Source: Bacteroidota bacterium (lineage in GTDB: Bacteria; Bacteroidota; Bacteroidia; Chitinophagales; Saprospiraceae). Taken from it: a DNA stretch of 64,000 nt. The notes beneath the pieces were generated by a model. The model searched no databases. It saw only the letters and a list, made by a program, of their open reading frames with translations, and was not told where the DNA came from. The position numbers and the translations under genes are program-made. This document shows, piece after piece, positions 55,807 to 64,000 of the stretch. The stretch's first letter is position 1. Every line of letters starts with the position of its first letter. The DNA lies in assembly GCA_003045895.1 (NCBI GenBank), contig PZPC01000009.1, positions 29,692 to 93,691 on the forward strand, in the 5' to 3' direction.

Positions 55807-56225
55807 AATCGTAGTTTTGAAAGGGTACAATGGGTAATAAAAGGGATAACAAACAGCTACTACAGTTGTCCTCGGGTAAGAGGTACACACTGGGTAAATA
55901 GAAATGCTCGTTTGCTTACGAACTAAGTAGGAAAGAAAGTAGTAAACCAGCTGTCATCTATAAAAGTGTACGCTGTTTTCTTCTCCATTTTTCAGGTTGG
56001 CGACCTATTGTTTTTGGTGAGTAGTTTTATGGTTCTGCTTGGGTGTACCTTGCGGGTAGTGTAAATGGTGTCTTTCATTGCAAAGTAGGTTGTATTAAAA
56101 AAACTTGTTATAATAATTTTAACAAAGATGGGTACCATCATGCGCCAAAATCCGTCAACCTGCTCACTAAATCCGGCATAATGGATTTAGTGAGTAAATT
56201 AATAAAAGCTGTAAAATACTGTAAA
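55807..56225. other. Gene-free interval between the hybrid regulator and the giant HYR gene
   Basis: 419 bases, AT-rich compared with its flanks. It should contain the promoter and 5' leader of the giant gene on the minus strand; no exact TAnnTTTG box was found. The one clear structure is the 12-bp inverted repeat at 56163-56194. Confidence 0.6.
56163..56194. repeat. Perfect 12-bp inverted repeat
   Basis: CTCACTAAATCC and GGATTTAGTGAG are separated by 8 bases. There is no U run on either side, so a transcription-factor site or an mRNA hairpin is more likely than a terminator. It is 31 bases after the hybrid regulator stop. Confidence 0.85.
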
Positions 56226-59200
56226 TTAGTTGTTTGTGTGCTCGGAGGGCAATTTCCCGAAACGGGCTTTGTAATTCCTGGAAAATATCCGCACGTCGGT
56301 ATAGCCGACTTCCACCGCGACCCGGTTGATGGAATTGTAGCGCCGGGTTTCCAATAAAATGCGGGCTTCGTTTAAACGGATGTCAGCAATGTACTTTTGG
56401 GTGGAGAGCCCGGTGAGCCGTTTCAGCTGGCGGAGTAAGGTAGATTCGCTCATGGCAGATTCATCGGCGAGCATGATCACGGAGAAGTAAGCATTAGACA
56501 AGTGCTTCCGCACAAATGTTTCCAGGTCATTCAGTAGTTCCTGGTCTGTTTGCGACAGCTGGGGGTCATCCGTTTGCAGCCGGGCTTCGGCGAGCGCCGC
56601 CTGGCGGGCAGTACGGTTTTGCAATAAATTTCGGATGCGGATTTTCAGTTCTTCTTCATCAAAGGGCTTGGTCAGGTAATCGTCCACTCCGATGCGGAGC
56701 GCTTTCAGGCGGTCGTCTTTATCGGCCCTGGCGGTGAGCATGATGGTGGGTATCGACTGCGTGTCAGCCGATGCTTTTAGTTGTTCCAACAATTGGTAGC
56801 CATCCATCACGGGCATCATGAGGTCACTTAGGATGAGGTCAATCGGTACGGATCGCCCGTTACCGGAATCCGATAGATGTGCCCCGATAATCTCCAGCGC
56901 CTTTTGCCCATTATCGGCCGTGACGACCTGGTATTGATCCTGCAAAATCAAACAGATGTAGTCCTGTAAGTGGGGGTTGTCTTCCACCAGCAGAATGGTA
57001 GGGCGTGCTGGTGTATCCTCAGGTACCAGCGGCACGGCAGCTGCTGCCACCGTGCTGGCGGTTTTTTCTTTTACGAAATCAAGATCGGTCACAAAAGCAG
57101 GGTCAGCTACCAGGTCCGCTGCCACATCGCCGACCGCCACCGGAAACTGCACCTGGAAAGTCGACCCTACTGCCCAGGTACTTTCCACCGTAATCGAGCC
57201 GCCAAAGAGTTGGGTATATTCCTGGCAAAGCGCCAATCCAATTCCCGTGCCTCCGGATGCCGCAAGCCCCTTTTGGCTGGTCTGGAAATAGCGGTCAAAA
57301 ATATGGGGCAGGTCAGCGGGATGAATGCCTTTGCCGGAATCGGCCACCTGGATGGATAGTTCCCCTTTTTCCAAACCGACCCTCACGGCTATCTTGCCGC
57401 CGGGGGGCGTAAATTTGAAGGCATTGGAAAGGAGGTTAAAAATGAGTTGTCGGCATTTTTCCCGGTCGATCAAGGCCGATTGATGTGGCGCTATCCCAAC
57501 CTGGTGCACGTAGGTTATTTCCTGATGCGCGGCCAGTGATTCGAACTGCGCGCAATAGTGATTGAAAAAAGAAGCCAGTAGGGCGGGGCTTGGATTCAGC
57601 CCCATTTTGCCTGCTTCCAATTTGCTGAGGTCCAGGATTTCGTTGACCAGGTTTTTCAGGTTTTTGCTCCCCTGGTTGGCCATCTTGAGCAGGCTGGCTT
57701 GTTTTTCCGTCAGTCGGTTTTCCTTCAACAAGGTTTCGATTGGGCCCAAGATCAAGGTCAGCGGGGTGCGCAGTTCGTGGCTGACGTTGGCAAAGAACTT
57801 GGATTTGAGTTCATCCAAGGATTGCAATTTCTCTTTTTGTTGTTCAATGGTGGCCGTCCTTTCCCTGACGGTGCGCTCCAATCTGTTGCTTTGGGCTTTC
57901 AAAGATTTTTCCCTTTGCCGAAAAAAAAGAAAAGTGCCGCCCAGCAATAGCAGGCCCAGTAGCGCCAGAAACCAGGCCTGTTGATAAACCGGCTTTAGAG
58001 CGTGTATCTGGATGCGCAGCTCTTGGGCCGACCATTGCCCATTGGATGCCTGGCTTTTAAGGTGCAGGATGTGCTTGCCGTAGGGCAAACGCCCCAAACG
58101 AATATTGTTTTCCGTCTGGTAAGTCCATTCTCTATCCACCCCTTCCAGGCGATAGGCATAGCGCACATTTTGCATGTCCTCCATCGTAAGTAATGAAAGC
58201 TGGAGCCTGATGAGCCGATCATTAGGCCGCATGGTAATGAGGTTGGTACGCCGCAATTCAGCCGCTTTGTCTACTAACATTCCAGTACGCCCATCAAATT
58301 GTTGAAATCCTGTGATGACCAACGGCGCCTGGAAAGTAGCTGAATCGGCCACGAAATCCTTGGGGTGAAAAGTTGTAATTCCGTTTAAGGAGCCAAAATA
58401 AATATTCCCATCATCGTCCTGGCAGTGGGCGATCCGGTTGAATTCCGTGTGGCTGAGGCCGTCTTTAGGGGTATAAAGCCGTACTTGCTTCGAAGTGGCA
58501 TTGAACACACAAATGCCGATGTCGGTTGGCAACCAGAAGTTGCCGTAGTCGTCTGGATAGATGGCGTAGATGGTATTGTTTGGCAATCCATCGGCATGGG
58601 TATAGCGTGTTAGGACACCTTTTTCAGGATGCCAATGGATCAGCCCTTCACCGGCGGTGGCCAACCAAAAAGAGCCATCTTCATTTTGCCTGAAATGGTG
58701 GACATGATCAAACGGCAGCTGGTATTTCCCTTTGCCGTTTTTCCAGAATCTTTCCACTACTTCGCCCGTCTGGATGTTCAATCTGAACATGCCCTGGCTG
58801 GTGCCGAGCCAGGCGGTGTCTGTTTCGTCTTCAAGAAATTGATAGGTATATAAATTTTCGTGGGTGGTGGTCCAATCGATGAATTTTCGCTTGTGTCCAT
58901 TGGCGAAGTAGGTGAGGTTGCCATCAAACGAATTATCGAACCAGACTTTACCGTATTTATCTTCGTGGATGAACGTGATGCCATAGGGTTCCTTGTACAA
59001 ATCAAATGGATAGGTATGCAGCAGCGATCCTGTTTTCGAATCGATGCGGTGAATGCCTTCAACACCGGCGTATAAGAGGTGCTTGTTGCCTTGTTTCGTG
59101 ACGGCCCAGCGATTTTCGTCCATGGTGGCGAATAGGGTTTCCTGTCCCGTGTTCAGGTCAATTTTCCACAGCTGGCCTTTTTCTTCGGCCATGGCCCACA

Positions 59201-60407
59201 GGGTATTTTGATTGAGGTCTTGGGTGACGGTCATTCCCCGAATGGAATAGAGCGAGCCTGTCGGTGCGGTTTTTGGGTGGCTGAGGAAGGTCCGGAAGCG
59301 GGGCTTCTCCAATTTTAAGCGATGGATACCAAACTGGCTGCCGACCCAAACGGCACCACTCCGGTCGGTATAGACACAGGTTGGATTTCTTAAGGTGGGG
59401 TAGGTCTCCGACAGCACCCGTGGGGCCTCCTGGTCTGATAACAAAGCGAACTCATCTTTAATCGTTTGTACCCAGTATTGAGCGCGGTATTTTTGTAAAA
59501 TAGGGATGGTAAAATCTACGGTAAGGTTACGCCCGGAGAGCATTTTTTCCATCACCTGGTCAGGCTGTTCTTTTCCATTCGCATACACAGAAAGGTAGCG
59601 AGATTTTGATTGTTCGATGAGCTGTTCCTTTTGCAAAACATACAGGCTTGCACGCCCCGGCTGATCCAAATCATAGAGGTAAAGAAAAGCGTTAGGGGGG
59701 TATTCAAACTGTTGCTCTAGTTTTCCGTCGTGCGTCAGGACGAGGAGTTTGGCCGATTCTTGCCCGAGTTTGTAAGCGGCTAACCAAAAACGCCCATCAT
59801 CCGCCCAACAGAGTTGTCTCATTTTATGGGCGTCGTAATGAGCGATGGGGTAAGTTTGAAACCGGCCGGTATAGGTGACCAATTGGGTGGCCGTTAAAAA
59901 AGCCAAATGCCCCCGACTGTTTCTGGCAAACGCGATAACATCTTTGTCCCTGAACGGCGCGTGGCCACTAAAGGCTTCCTCAAAAGAAATTACCGCTTCC
60001 GTTTCCGGATCGAAAATGTCAATGTGTTTGACCCTTTTAAACACCGGGCTTCCGGTGTGAATCAACCACATTCTATCTTCGCTGTCCAGCAATACATGGT
60101 CAATTTCATTGTTTTGCAAGCCATTCTTCTCTGCGGTGAACCACTTGAAATCATAGCCATCAAACCGGTTTAAGCCATACTGCGTCCCAAACCACATGAA
60201 CCCATTTTTATCTTGGTGAATACTCGTTACATAGCGATGTGAAAGCCCGTCTTCAATGTTGAAATGCTGGACATCAATAACCAGAGGAGCAGTGTTGGAA
60301 AGGGGGTTTTGAGACAGGAGCAAGGTCCAGGAGAAGCCAAGGGACAGCAAAAGGCAAACAAGCTGCTGACGGGTTATGTAGCGTTTAATGGTAAAGAGTT
60401 TTCTCAT
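56226..60407 (-). CDS. Hybrid two-component system regulator (propeller - kinase - receiver - AraC)
   Basis: About 1393 residues from ATG 60407 (MRKLFTIKRY); an ATG 9 bases earlier is also possible. It has an N-terminal membrane/signal segment and a periplasmic sensor of two-component-regulator-propeller repeats, opening FNIEDGLSHRYVTSIHQDKN with several W(F/L)GT-x-x-G units. A Y_Y_Y domain (about 735-800), a helix (about 806-829), a kinase with FFANVSHELRTPL (His 877) and NLLSNAFKFTPPGG, a receiver with LILSDLMMPVMDG (Asp 1195) and an AraC-type DNA-binding end (about 1300-1393) follow. Such HTCS proteins usually sense glycan fragments and turn on utilisation genes. No SusC/SusD or glycosidase genes are near; the adjacent downstream gene is the giant HYR protein. 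Confidence 0.95.
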   Translation of the reverse strand: MRKLFTIKRYITRQQLVCLLLSLGFSWTLLLSQNPLSNTAPLVIDVQHFNIEDGLSHRYVTSIHQDKNGFMWFGTQYGLNRFDGYDFKWFTAEKNGLQNNEIDHVLLDSEDRMWLIHTGSPVFKRVKHIDIFDPETEAVISFEEAFSGHAPFRDKDVIAFARNSRGHLAFLTATQLVTYTGRFQTYPIAHYDAHKMRQLCWADDGRFWLAAYKLGQESAKLLVLTHDGKLEQQFEYPPNAFLYLYDLDQPGRASLYVLQKEQLIEQSKSRYLSVYANGKEQPDQVMEKMLSGRNLTVDFTIPILQKYRAQYWVQTIKDEFALLSDQEAPRVLSETYPTLRNPTCVYTDRSGAVWVGSQFGIHRLKLEKPRFRTFLSHPKTAPTGSLYSIRGMTVTQDLNQNTLWAMAEEKGQLWKIDLNTGQETLFATMDENRWAVTKQGNKHLLYAGVEGIHRIDSKTGSLLHTYPFDLYKEPYGITFIHEDKYGKVWFDNSFDGNLTYFANGHKRKFIDWTTTHENLYTYQFLEDETDTAWLGTSQGMFRLNIQTGEVVERFWKNGKGKYQLPFDHVHHFRQNEDGSFWLATAGEGLIHWHPEKGVLTRYTHADGLPNNTIYAIYPDDYGNFWLPTDIGICVFNATSKQVRLYTPKDGLSHTEFNRIAHCQDDDGNIYFGSLNGITTFHPKDFVADSATFQAPLVITGFQQFDGRTGMLVDKAAELRRTNLITMRPNDRLIRLQLSLLTMEDMQNVRYAYRLEGVDREWTYQTENNIRLGRLPYGKHILHLKSQASNGQWSAQELRIQIHALKPVYQQAWFLALLGLLLLGGTFLFFRQREKSLKAQSNRLERTVRERTATIEQQKEKLQSLDELKSKFFANVSHELRTPLTLILGPIETLLKENRLTEKQASLLKMANQGSKNLKNLVNEILDLSKLEAGKMGLNPSPALLASFFNHYCAQFESLAAHQEITYVHQVGIAPHQSALIDREKCRQLIFNLLSNAFKFTPPGGKIAVRVGLEKGELSIQVADSGKGIHPADLPHIFDRYFQTSQKGLAASGGTGIGLALCQEYTQLFGGSITVESTWAVGSTFQVQFPVAVGDVAADLVADPAFVTDLDFVKEKTASTVAAAAVPLVPEDTPARPTILLVEDNPHLQDYICLILQDQYQVVTADNGQKALEIIGAHLSDSGNGRSVPIDLILSDLMMPVMDGYQLLEQLKASADTQSIPTIMLTARADKDDRLKALRIGVDDYLTKPFDEEELKIRIRNLLQNRTARQAALAEARLQTDDPQLSQTDQELLNDLETFVRKHLSNAYFSVIMLADESAMSESTLLRQLKRLTGLSTQKYIADIRLNEARILLETRRYNSINRVAVEVGYTDVRIFSRNYKARFGKLPSEHTNN

Positions 60408-60627
60408 ACCTGTCATTTTTCAAAACCCCAATTAGTTGCTCAAGTTATCTTGAATTCGCTTGTAAGGAGGATTGAAGTAGTCCGCTTTAACCGGACAATT
60501 TTTGAGTAGCCGAGCGCATCGTTCCTATCGCCAAGGGCCATCGGGTTCGGTAGTGAATGACCAATACATCTGAAAGGTAAGTTTCTTCGGCGGGATTTTT
60601 TTTCCTATTTCTTCCGCAAGGCCGGTC

Positions 60628-60647
60628 CAGCAAAATTTATTCGGCTG
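60628..60647. repeat. Copy 2 of the dispersed 20-bp palindrome
   Basis: CAGCAAAATTTATTCGGCTG differs at two positions from the perfect palindrome at 43168-43187. Both copies are preceded by GTC and lie in the spacer between divergent genes next to a two-component regulator gene. Confidence 0.7.
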
Positions 60648-60665
60648 AACTGGCCAGGGGGTATC

Positions 60666-60683
60666 CTCCAAATAAATTTGGAG
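60666..60683. repeat. 18-bp palindrome
   Basis: CTCCAAAT-AA-ATTTGGAG is perfect. It is 18 bases after the second copy of the dispersed palindrome and shares the CAAAT/ATTTG core, so the two may pair or be bound by one factor. Confidence 0.75.
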
Positions 60684-60724
60684 AGACAAACTGAACCCTC
60701 CTTGGCACCAGGTGTTTAAACAAA

Positions 60725-61564
60725 ATGCCAGTAAATCAACTCCTGTATTACGAAACCTATGCCGCCGATCAGCCCGATGCGGAATGGCTCCTGTTCATTC
60801 ACGGCGCCGGTGGCAGCACGCGTACCTGGCGCAGACAGATTGACGACTTACGCACCCGGTTCAATTTATTGCTCATCGATTTACCGGGGCATGGCCAGAT
60901 GGCCAAACAGCTCACCGCTGTACCGGTGTATACTTTTCCTGCTATCGCTAAACAGGTTTGGGCGGTGGCCGATCACCTGAAGCTGTCGGCTAGTCACTTG
61001 GTCGGCGTTTCCTTAGGTGCTATTATTGCTTTGGAGATGCGGGAATTGCGCCCCCAGCAAACGCAATCGGTCATCTTGTCCGGCCCCATTCTAAAGCTTA
61101 GTCTCAAGCTACGCGTACTGGCTTCGGCCAGTTTGGCGCTGGCTAAAATCATTGGCTATCCTGCTTTTTATAAATTCAGTGCCAGGGTGATGATGCCGCG
61201 CACCAATCACCAAAAATCGCGGGAAGTTTTTATCAAAGAATCGCAAGTACTCACCACCGACGAGTTTCGCAAATGGACCAACATGTACTACGGCCTGTAC
61301 CCGACGCTCCAGGGCCTGTTTGATCGCCAGGTACAACATCCCCATCTCTTGGTCAGCGGATCACAAGACCACTTGTTTTTGGGTGCGGCCAAAGCTTACG
61401 CAGCAAAACACCCCCAACACGTGCACCTCGAGGTCGTCAACCACTGTGGGCACGTCGTTTCTATTGAGCAGGCGGCGGTTTTTAATCGGTTGTGCCTCCA
61501 TTTCCTGGAGGGGTATCGCAGCCAGATAAAAACAGACGCCGCAGACCAAAGGGCGCCGGCCTAA
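60725..61564 (+). CDS. Alpha/beta hydrolase
   Basis: A 279-residue cytosolic protein of the alpha/beta hydrolase fold (PF00561/PF12697). It has the oxyanion motif FIHGAGGSTRTW, LLIDLPGHG, the nucleophile elbow VGVSLGAIIAL (Ser at about residue 96), an acidic residue in LLVSGSQDHLF and the His in NHCGHVVSIEQ. All three catalytic residues are present, unlike in the esterase-fold protein at 23.1 kb. The substrate cannot be inferred. The start codon follows an AT-rich leader without a Shine-Dalgarno sequence. Confidence 0.9.
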   Translation: MPVNQLLYYETYAADQPDAEWLLFIHGAGGSTRTWRRQIDDLRTRFNLLLIDLPGHGQMAKQLTAVPVYTFPAIAKQVWAVADHLKLSASHLVGVSLGAIIALEMRELRPQQTQSVILSGPILKLSLKLRVLASASLALAKIIGYPAFYKFSARVMMPRTNHQKSREVFIKESQVLTTDEFRKWTNMYYGLYPTLQGLFDRQVQHPHLLVSGSQDHLFLGAAKAYAAKHPQHVHLEVVNHCGHVVSIEQAAVFNRLCLHFLEGYRSQIKTDAADQRAPA

Positions 61565-61678
61565 CGGAGGTCAAGGGATAGACCGGGGCGATTTTACCGT
61601 TGATGTCAGGCCATTTCCGTGCGAAAATGCCGACCTTTCAGGTATATTTAGCCATTCGATTTAACCTCTATCACTACC

Positions 61679-63379
61679 ATGAAAAAATTACCCTTCCCTT
61701 TGTTGCTGTTGTGCCTGCCCCTGGTGTTGTCTTGCCAGGTAGCTTTCAATACCACCCTCCTGTACCAGTATGACGACCCCGCCAATCCGGTCAGGGGTGG
61801 CGACGTGGTGTACAACGATGTCTGGGGCTACGCAACCCCGAGTGGCAAGGAGTACGCGATCTTGGGTGGCGTCAATAATATTTGGGTTTTTGACGTGACC
61901 GACACCGACAATGTGGTGCTGATAGGTACCGACGTGGTGGCCAACCAAACCTACTGGCGCGACTTCAAAACCTACCGCCACTACCTCTACGCCGTCAGCG
62001 AAGGCGGGTCGGGCCTGCGGGTCTACGACCTCGACTCCCTGGCCGTGGGCAAGCTCCACCTGGTGAGCGCCAGCACCGCCGATTTTACTTCTGCCCACAA
62101 TATTTTTATCGACGAGGCCCAGGCCCGGCTCTACGTGGCAGGGGCCAATGGCAGTAGTGGCGCCAGCACGGGACTCATCGTTTACAACTTAGCTACCGAT
62201 AGCCAGGCCCGCAACCCCAGCAGCCCCGTCAAGGTTAATTTTGCCGCACTCCCGGCTTCAAATACGGCAGCATGTGAGGTGCCGTCCAATGGTTTCTACG
62301 TACACGACCTGTACGTGACCAACAATATTGCCTATTGTTCGCACGGCTATTCGGGGTTCTATATTTGGGATTTTACTAACCCTGCCAGCCCGACATGCCT
62401 GGGTTCCCAACGCACCGGGGGCTACAACCACAGCAGCTGGCGCTCGGAAGATGGGCAATACATCTACTATGCCGAAGAGCTGGGGCAAGGGCGCCCCATT
62501 GGGATTTTAGACATCTCCAATTTGAGTGATATCAACCCGGTAAGCAGTTTTAAAATGCCCTTATTGGAACCTACTTATGCCAACAACACCCCCCACAATC
62601 CTTTTGTCCGGGGTAATTTTCTCTACGTCTCCTACTACGAAGACGGGTTGCAGGTGTTCGATGTAGCGGATCCTATGAATGTCACGCGGGTAGCCTACTA
62701 CGACACCGAGCCAGCCAATACGACTTATAGCGGTACCACGGCCAACTGGGGGTGCTACCCCTTCCTGCCGTCGGGCAACGTGTTGGTTTCCGATACCCAC
62801 AACGGGCTGTTTGTCGTTCAGCTCAACCTCTCGGTTTTTCCGGTGGAGCTGGTCGGTTTCTCGGCGCGCGCCGCAGGCAAAACGGTGCAACTGAGCTGGG
62901 CCACCCTTTCCGAAACCAACAATGCCTTTTTTACCGTCGAAAGGAGTACCAATGGCCGCGATTTTCTGCCCTTGTTGCAGGTGCCCGGATCGGGCAACAG
63001 CCAGCAGCAACAGGATTACCGGGCGCTGGACCCCAAGCCCCTGCCTGGTAAAAATTACTACCGCCTGAAACAGACGGATTTTGACGGCCAACACGCGTAT
63101 TCGGCCATTGAGGTCGTGGACTTCGTGGGGGAAGCGGTGCGGGTTTTTCCCACCCTGGTCACGGGAACAGCTCCGGTGCAACTGTATCTGCCCACAGCCT
63201 ATGGCAGCGGCGGCCGGGTGGAAGTCGTCAACGTCCAGGGGCAGGTGGTCTTTGCGCAGGCGCTGGCGGGCGAATGGCAGGTTGACCTCCAACTGCCCCC
63301 GCTGCCCAACGGAATGTATTTTCTGAAATTCCAATACGAACAAACCCGCCAGGTGGAGCGCTTGCTGCTGTTGCGGTAG
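61679..63379 (+). CDS. LVIVD-repeat / choice-of-anchor B-like T9SS type A protein
   Basis: A 566-residue secreted protein. The N-terminus (LLLLCLPLVLSCQ) is a signal peptide with a possible lipobox. Residues about 40-385 form a propeller of repeats with the pattern N-x-(I/L)-x-V-F-D-V-(T/A)-D, for example NIWVFDVTDTDN, FYIWDFTNPASPT, GILDISNLSDI and LQVFDVADPMNVT. This is the LVIVD family, often annotated choice-of-anchor B in Bacteroidota. A VELVGFSARAAGKTVQLSW module and a type A sorting signal (YLPTAYGSGGRVEVVNVQ, LPNGMYFLKF) end the protein. If both lipobox and T9SS signal act, its final site is unclear; the T9SS signal is the stronger evidence. Confidence 0.88.
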   Translation: MKKLPFPLLLLCLPLVLSCQVAFNTTLLYQYDDPANPVRGGDVVYNDVWGYATPSGKEYAILGGVNNIWVFDVTDTDNVVLIGTDVVANQTYWRDFKTYRHYLYAVSEGGSGLRVYDLDSLAVGKLHLVSASTADFTSAHNIFIDEAQARLYVAGANGSSGASTGLIVYNLATDSQARNPSSPVKVNFAALPASNTAACEVPSNGFYVHDLYVTNNIAYCSHGYSGFYIWDFTNPASPTCLGSQRTGGYNHSSWRSEDGQYIYYAEELGQGRPIGILDISNLSDINPVSSFKMPLLEPTYANNTPHNPFVRGNFLYVSYYEDGLQVFDVADPMNVTRVAYYDTEPANTTYSGTTANWGCYPFLPSGNVLVSDTHNGLFVVQLNLSVFPVELVGFSARAAGKTVQLSWATLSETNNAFFTVERSTNGRDFLPLLQVPGSGNSQQQQDYRALDPKPLPGKNYYRLKQTDFDGQHAYSAIEVVDFVGEAVRVFPTLVTGTAPVQLYLPTAYGSGGRVEVVNVQGQVVFAQALAGEWQVDLQLPPLPNGMYFLKFQYEQTRQVERLLLLR

Positions 63380-63535
63380 CGCTGTTCCCCGTGTGCTACT
63401 TCCGATTTCTGCCCGCCCTCGCCCCGCGCTGAAGACGCGTGGCTGCGCAAGCGGTCTCCTGAAGGACTACGGCTATAACACAACTTGCAGCCTACCCATG
63501 TATAGCTTCCGTTAATCTTATCGTTCACGTAATTT

Positions 63536-63557
63536 GACCGCGTTGCGGTCATTTTTT
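63536..63557 (+). terminator. Probable terminator after the LVIVD gene
   Basis: GACCGC-GTT-GCGGTC is a perfect 6-bp stem followed by A and six T. It lies 157 bases after the stop codon. The three-base loop also makes it look like the hairpin cluster that follows. Confidence 0.6.
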
Positions 63558-63588
63558 AAGACCTCAGCGTTGTGGATACCTACCCGCT

Positions 63589-63724
63589 ATTCGTAGACTT
63601 TGTCTACGAATAAATATCGACAGCAGTCTGTGACTGCGGTGGCAGGCAACGCTGAAGACGTGGCAAGCAGCTACCATACGCTTATCTCGCATTGAGCGCA
63701 TGGTATCGCGGATGCAATCCGCGA
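63589..63724. repeat. Cluster of perfect hairpins (REP/REPIN-like)
   Basis: ATTCGTAGAC-TTT-GTCTACGAAT (63589-63611), GCAGTC-TGT-GACTGC (63623-63637), TACCAT...ATGGTA with inner CGCT...AGCG (63672-63705) and TCGCGGAT-GCA-ATCCGCGA (63706-63724). Three of four have a three-base loop. The arms differ in sequence, so these are not copies of one repeat but share a design. Confidence 0.65.
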
Positions 63725-63866
63725 CAATCCGAGGATACTTCATCGTAGGCTGGAGCCAACGACGATTTCGGCAGCCCCTCAATAGCCTCAATGACTCGAA
63801 TGAATCTTTCGGGTCGCTCGATCTTTCGGCCGTGTTAGCGGGTGACGGTTTTCTTTACGCCAAATA

Positions 63867-64000
63867 GTGCGAAGTGCCGTAGGTACTTCATATCGGGGTG
63901 TGCCAGGCATGACCCTACACTAACGGATGCGGACGCTAATAAAATAGGGTCCAAGTTCCGAGAGAGCCCGCTGACGGGAATCTCATAGACGAAGCCAAGG
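63867..64000 (+). mobile_element. Possible 5' end of a group II intron, cut by the window edge
   Basis: The stretch starts GTGCG, the group II intron 5' boundary consensus GUGYG. It continues with a hairpin GAAGTGCC-GTA-GGTACTTC (63871-63889, one G-U pair), an enclosing stem GACCCTA/TAGGGTC (63911-63917 with 63945-63951) and a structured purine-rich run ending GACGAAGCCAAGG. This order resembles domain I of bacterial group II introns from memory of such sequences, not from a model search. The reverse transcriptase that would prove it lies beyond the window, if present. Confidence 0.4.

Larger units (their letters stand above)
60408..60724. other. Gene-free divergent region between the hybrid regulator and the hydrolase
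   Basis: About 317 bases carrying the promoters of two divergent genes, although no exact -7 consensus was found. It holds two palindromes, 60628-60647 and 60666-60683, both with a CCAAAT / ATTTGG-like core. Confidence 0.6.
63380..64000. other. Gene-free terminal interval with clustered hairpins
   Basis: 621 bases without a convincing protein gene on either strand; the short ORFs here have no coding bias. It contains at least five hairpins, most with a three-base loop, and the word CGCTGAAGACG twice (near 63429 and 63650). The last 134 bases are strongly structured and may be a different element. Confidence 0.65.

Noticed and set aside
55807..55890. Upstream start for the giant HYR protein at 55890
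   Set aside because: It would place 28 residues, including many aromatic and Cys residues, before a perfect signal peptide; ATG 55806 starts right at that peptide.
63380..63866. tRNA, rRNA or tmRNA in the terminal gene-free interval
   Set aside because: No cloverleaf with a T-loop GTTCRANNC pattern or conserved rRNA words was found; only short hairpins are present.

Overview
The window looks like chromosomal DNA from a fairly GC-rich member of the Bacteroidota, most likely a marine or activated-sludge Saprospiria / Lewinella-like lineage. The evidence is four intact proteins (plus one gene remnant) ending in type IX secretion (T9SS) sorting domains, a hybrid two-component regulator with a two-component-regulator propeller, a giant HYR-domain surface protein, a CzcA pump carrying a fused TolC domain, several -7 boxes of the TAnnTTTG type and a general lack of Shine-Dalgarno sequences. 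The taxonomic placement is an inference.

Layout: 1-3.7 kb holds a glycan cassette on the minus strand (ArnT/PMT-like transferase, O-antigen ligase-like protein, GT2 polyprenyl-phosphate glycosyltransferase cut by the window edge). A TauE/SafE permease and a TPR lipoprotein follow. 6.3-17.9 kb is one tight minus-strand energy operon: small HEPN-like protein, a 1638-residue pyruvate:ferredoxin oxidoreductase with an extra C-terminal ferredoxin, RnfC-D-G-E-A, a tiny Cys-rich membrane protein, a ferredoxin-NADP reductase-like flavoprotein and RnfB. Pyruvate phosphate dikinase is divergent from it. Together they connect the PEP/pyruvate node to reduced ferredoxin, to an ion-pumping Rnf complex and perhaps to NADPH.

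21-28.7 kb carries a T9SS type B surface protein, an esterase-fold protein whose nucleophile serine is replaced, a polysaccharide deacetylase lipoprotein, MtaB, a fatty acid desaturase and a broken T9SS gene. 28.8-33.4 kb encodes a 1543-residue caspase / STAND ATPase / 14-blade WD40 protein, a programmed-cell-death or conflict-system architecture. 33.8-35.5 kb has a TonB protein and an outer-membrane protein. 35.5-43.1 kb is a metal-efflux locus (adaptor, CzcA-TolC fusion, histidine kinase, response regulator) with an operator of four repeats spaced exactly 11 bp. 43.3-44.2 kb has an orphan UPF0175 gene and a Uma2 nuclease-like gene.

44.4-60.4 kb holds a small T9SS protein, a 3459-residue HYR/lectin/LamG adhesin-like protein and a hybrid two-component regulator just upstream of it. 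60.7-63.4 kb has an alpha/beta hydrolase and an LVIVD-type T9SS protein. The last 620 bases have no convincing gene. They hold a cluster of short hairpins, mostly with three-base loops, and at the edge a structured stretch that could be the 5' end of a group II intron. No rRNA, tRNA or CRISPR array was seen.
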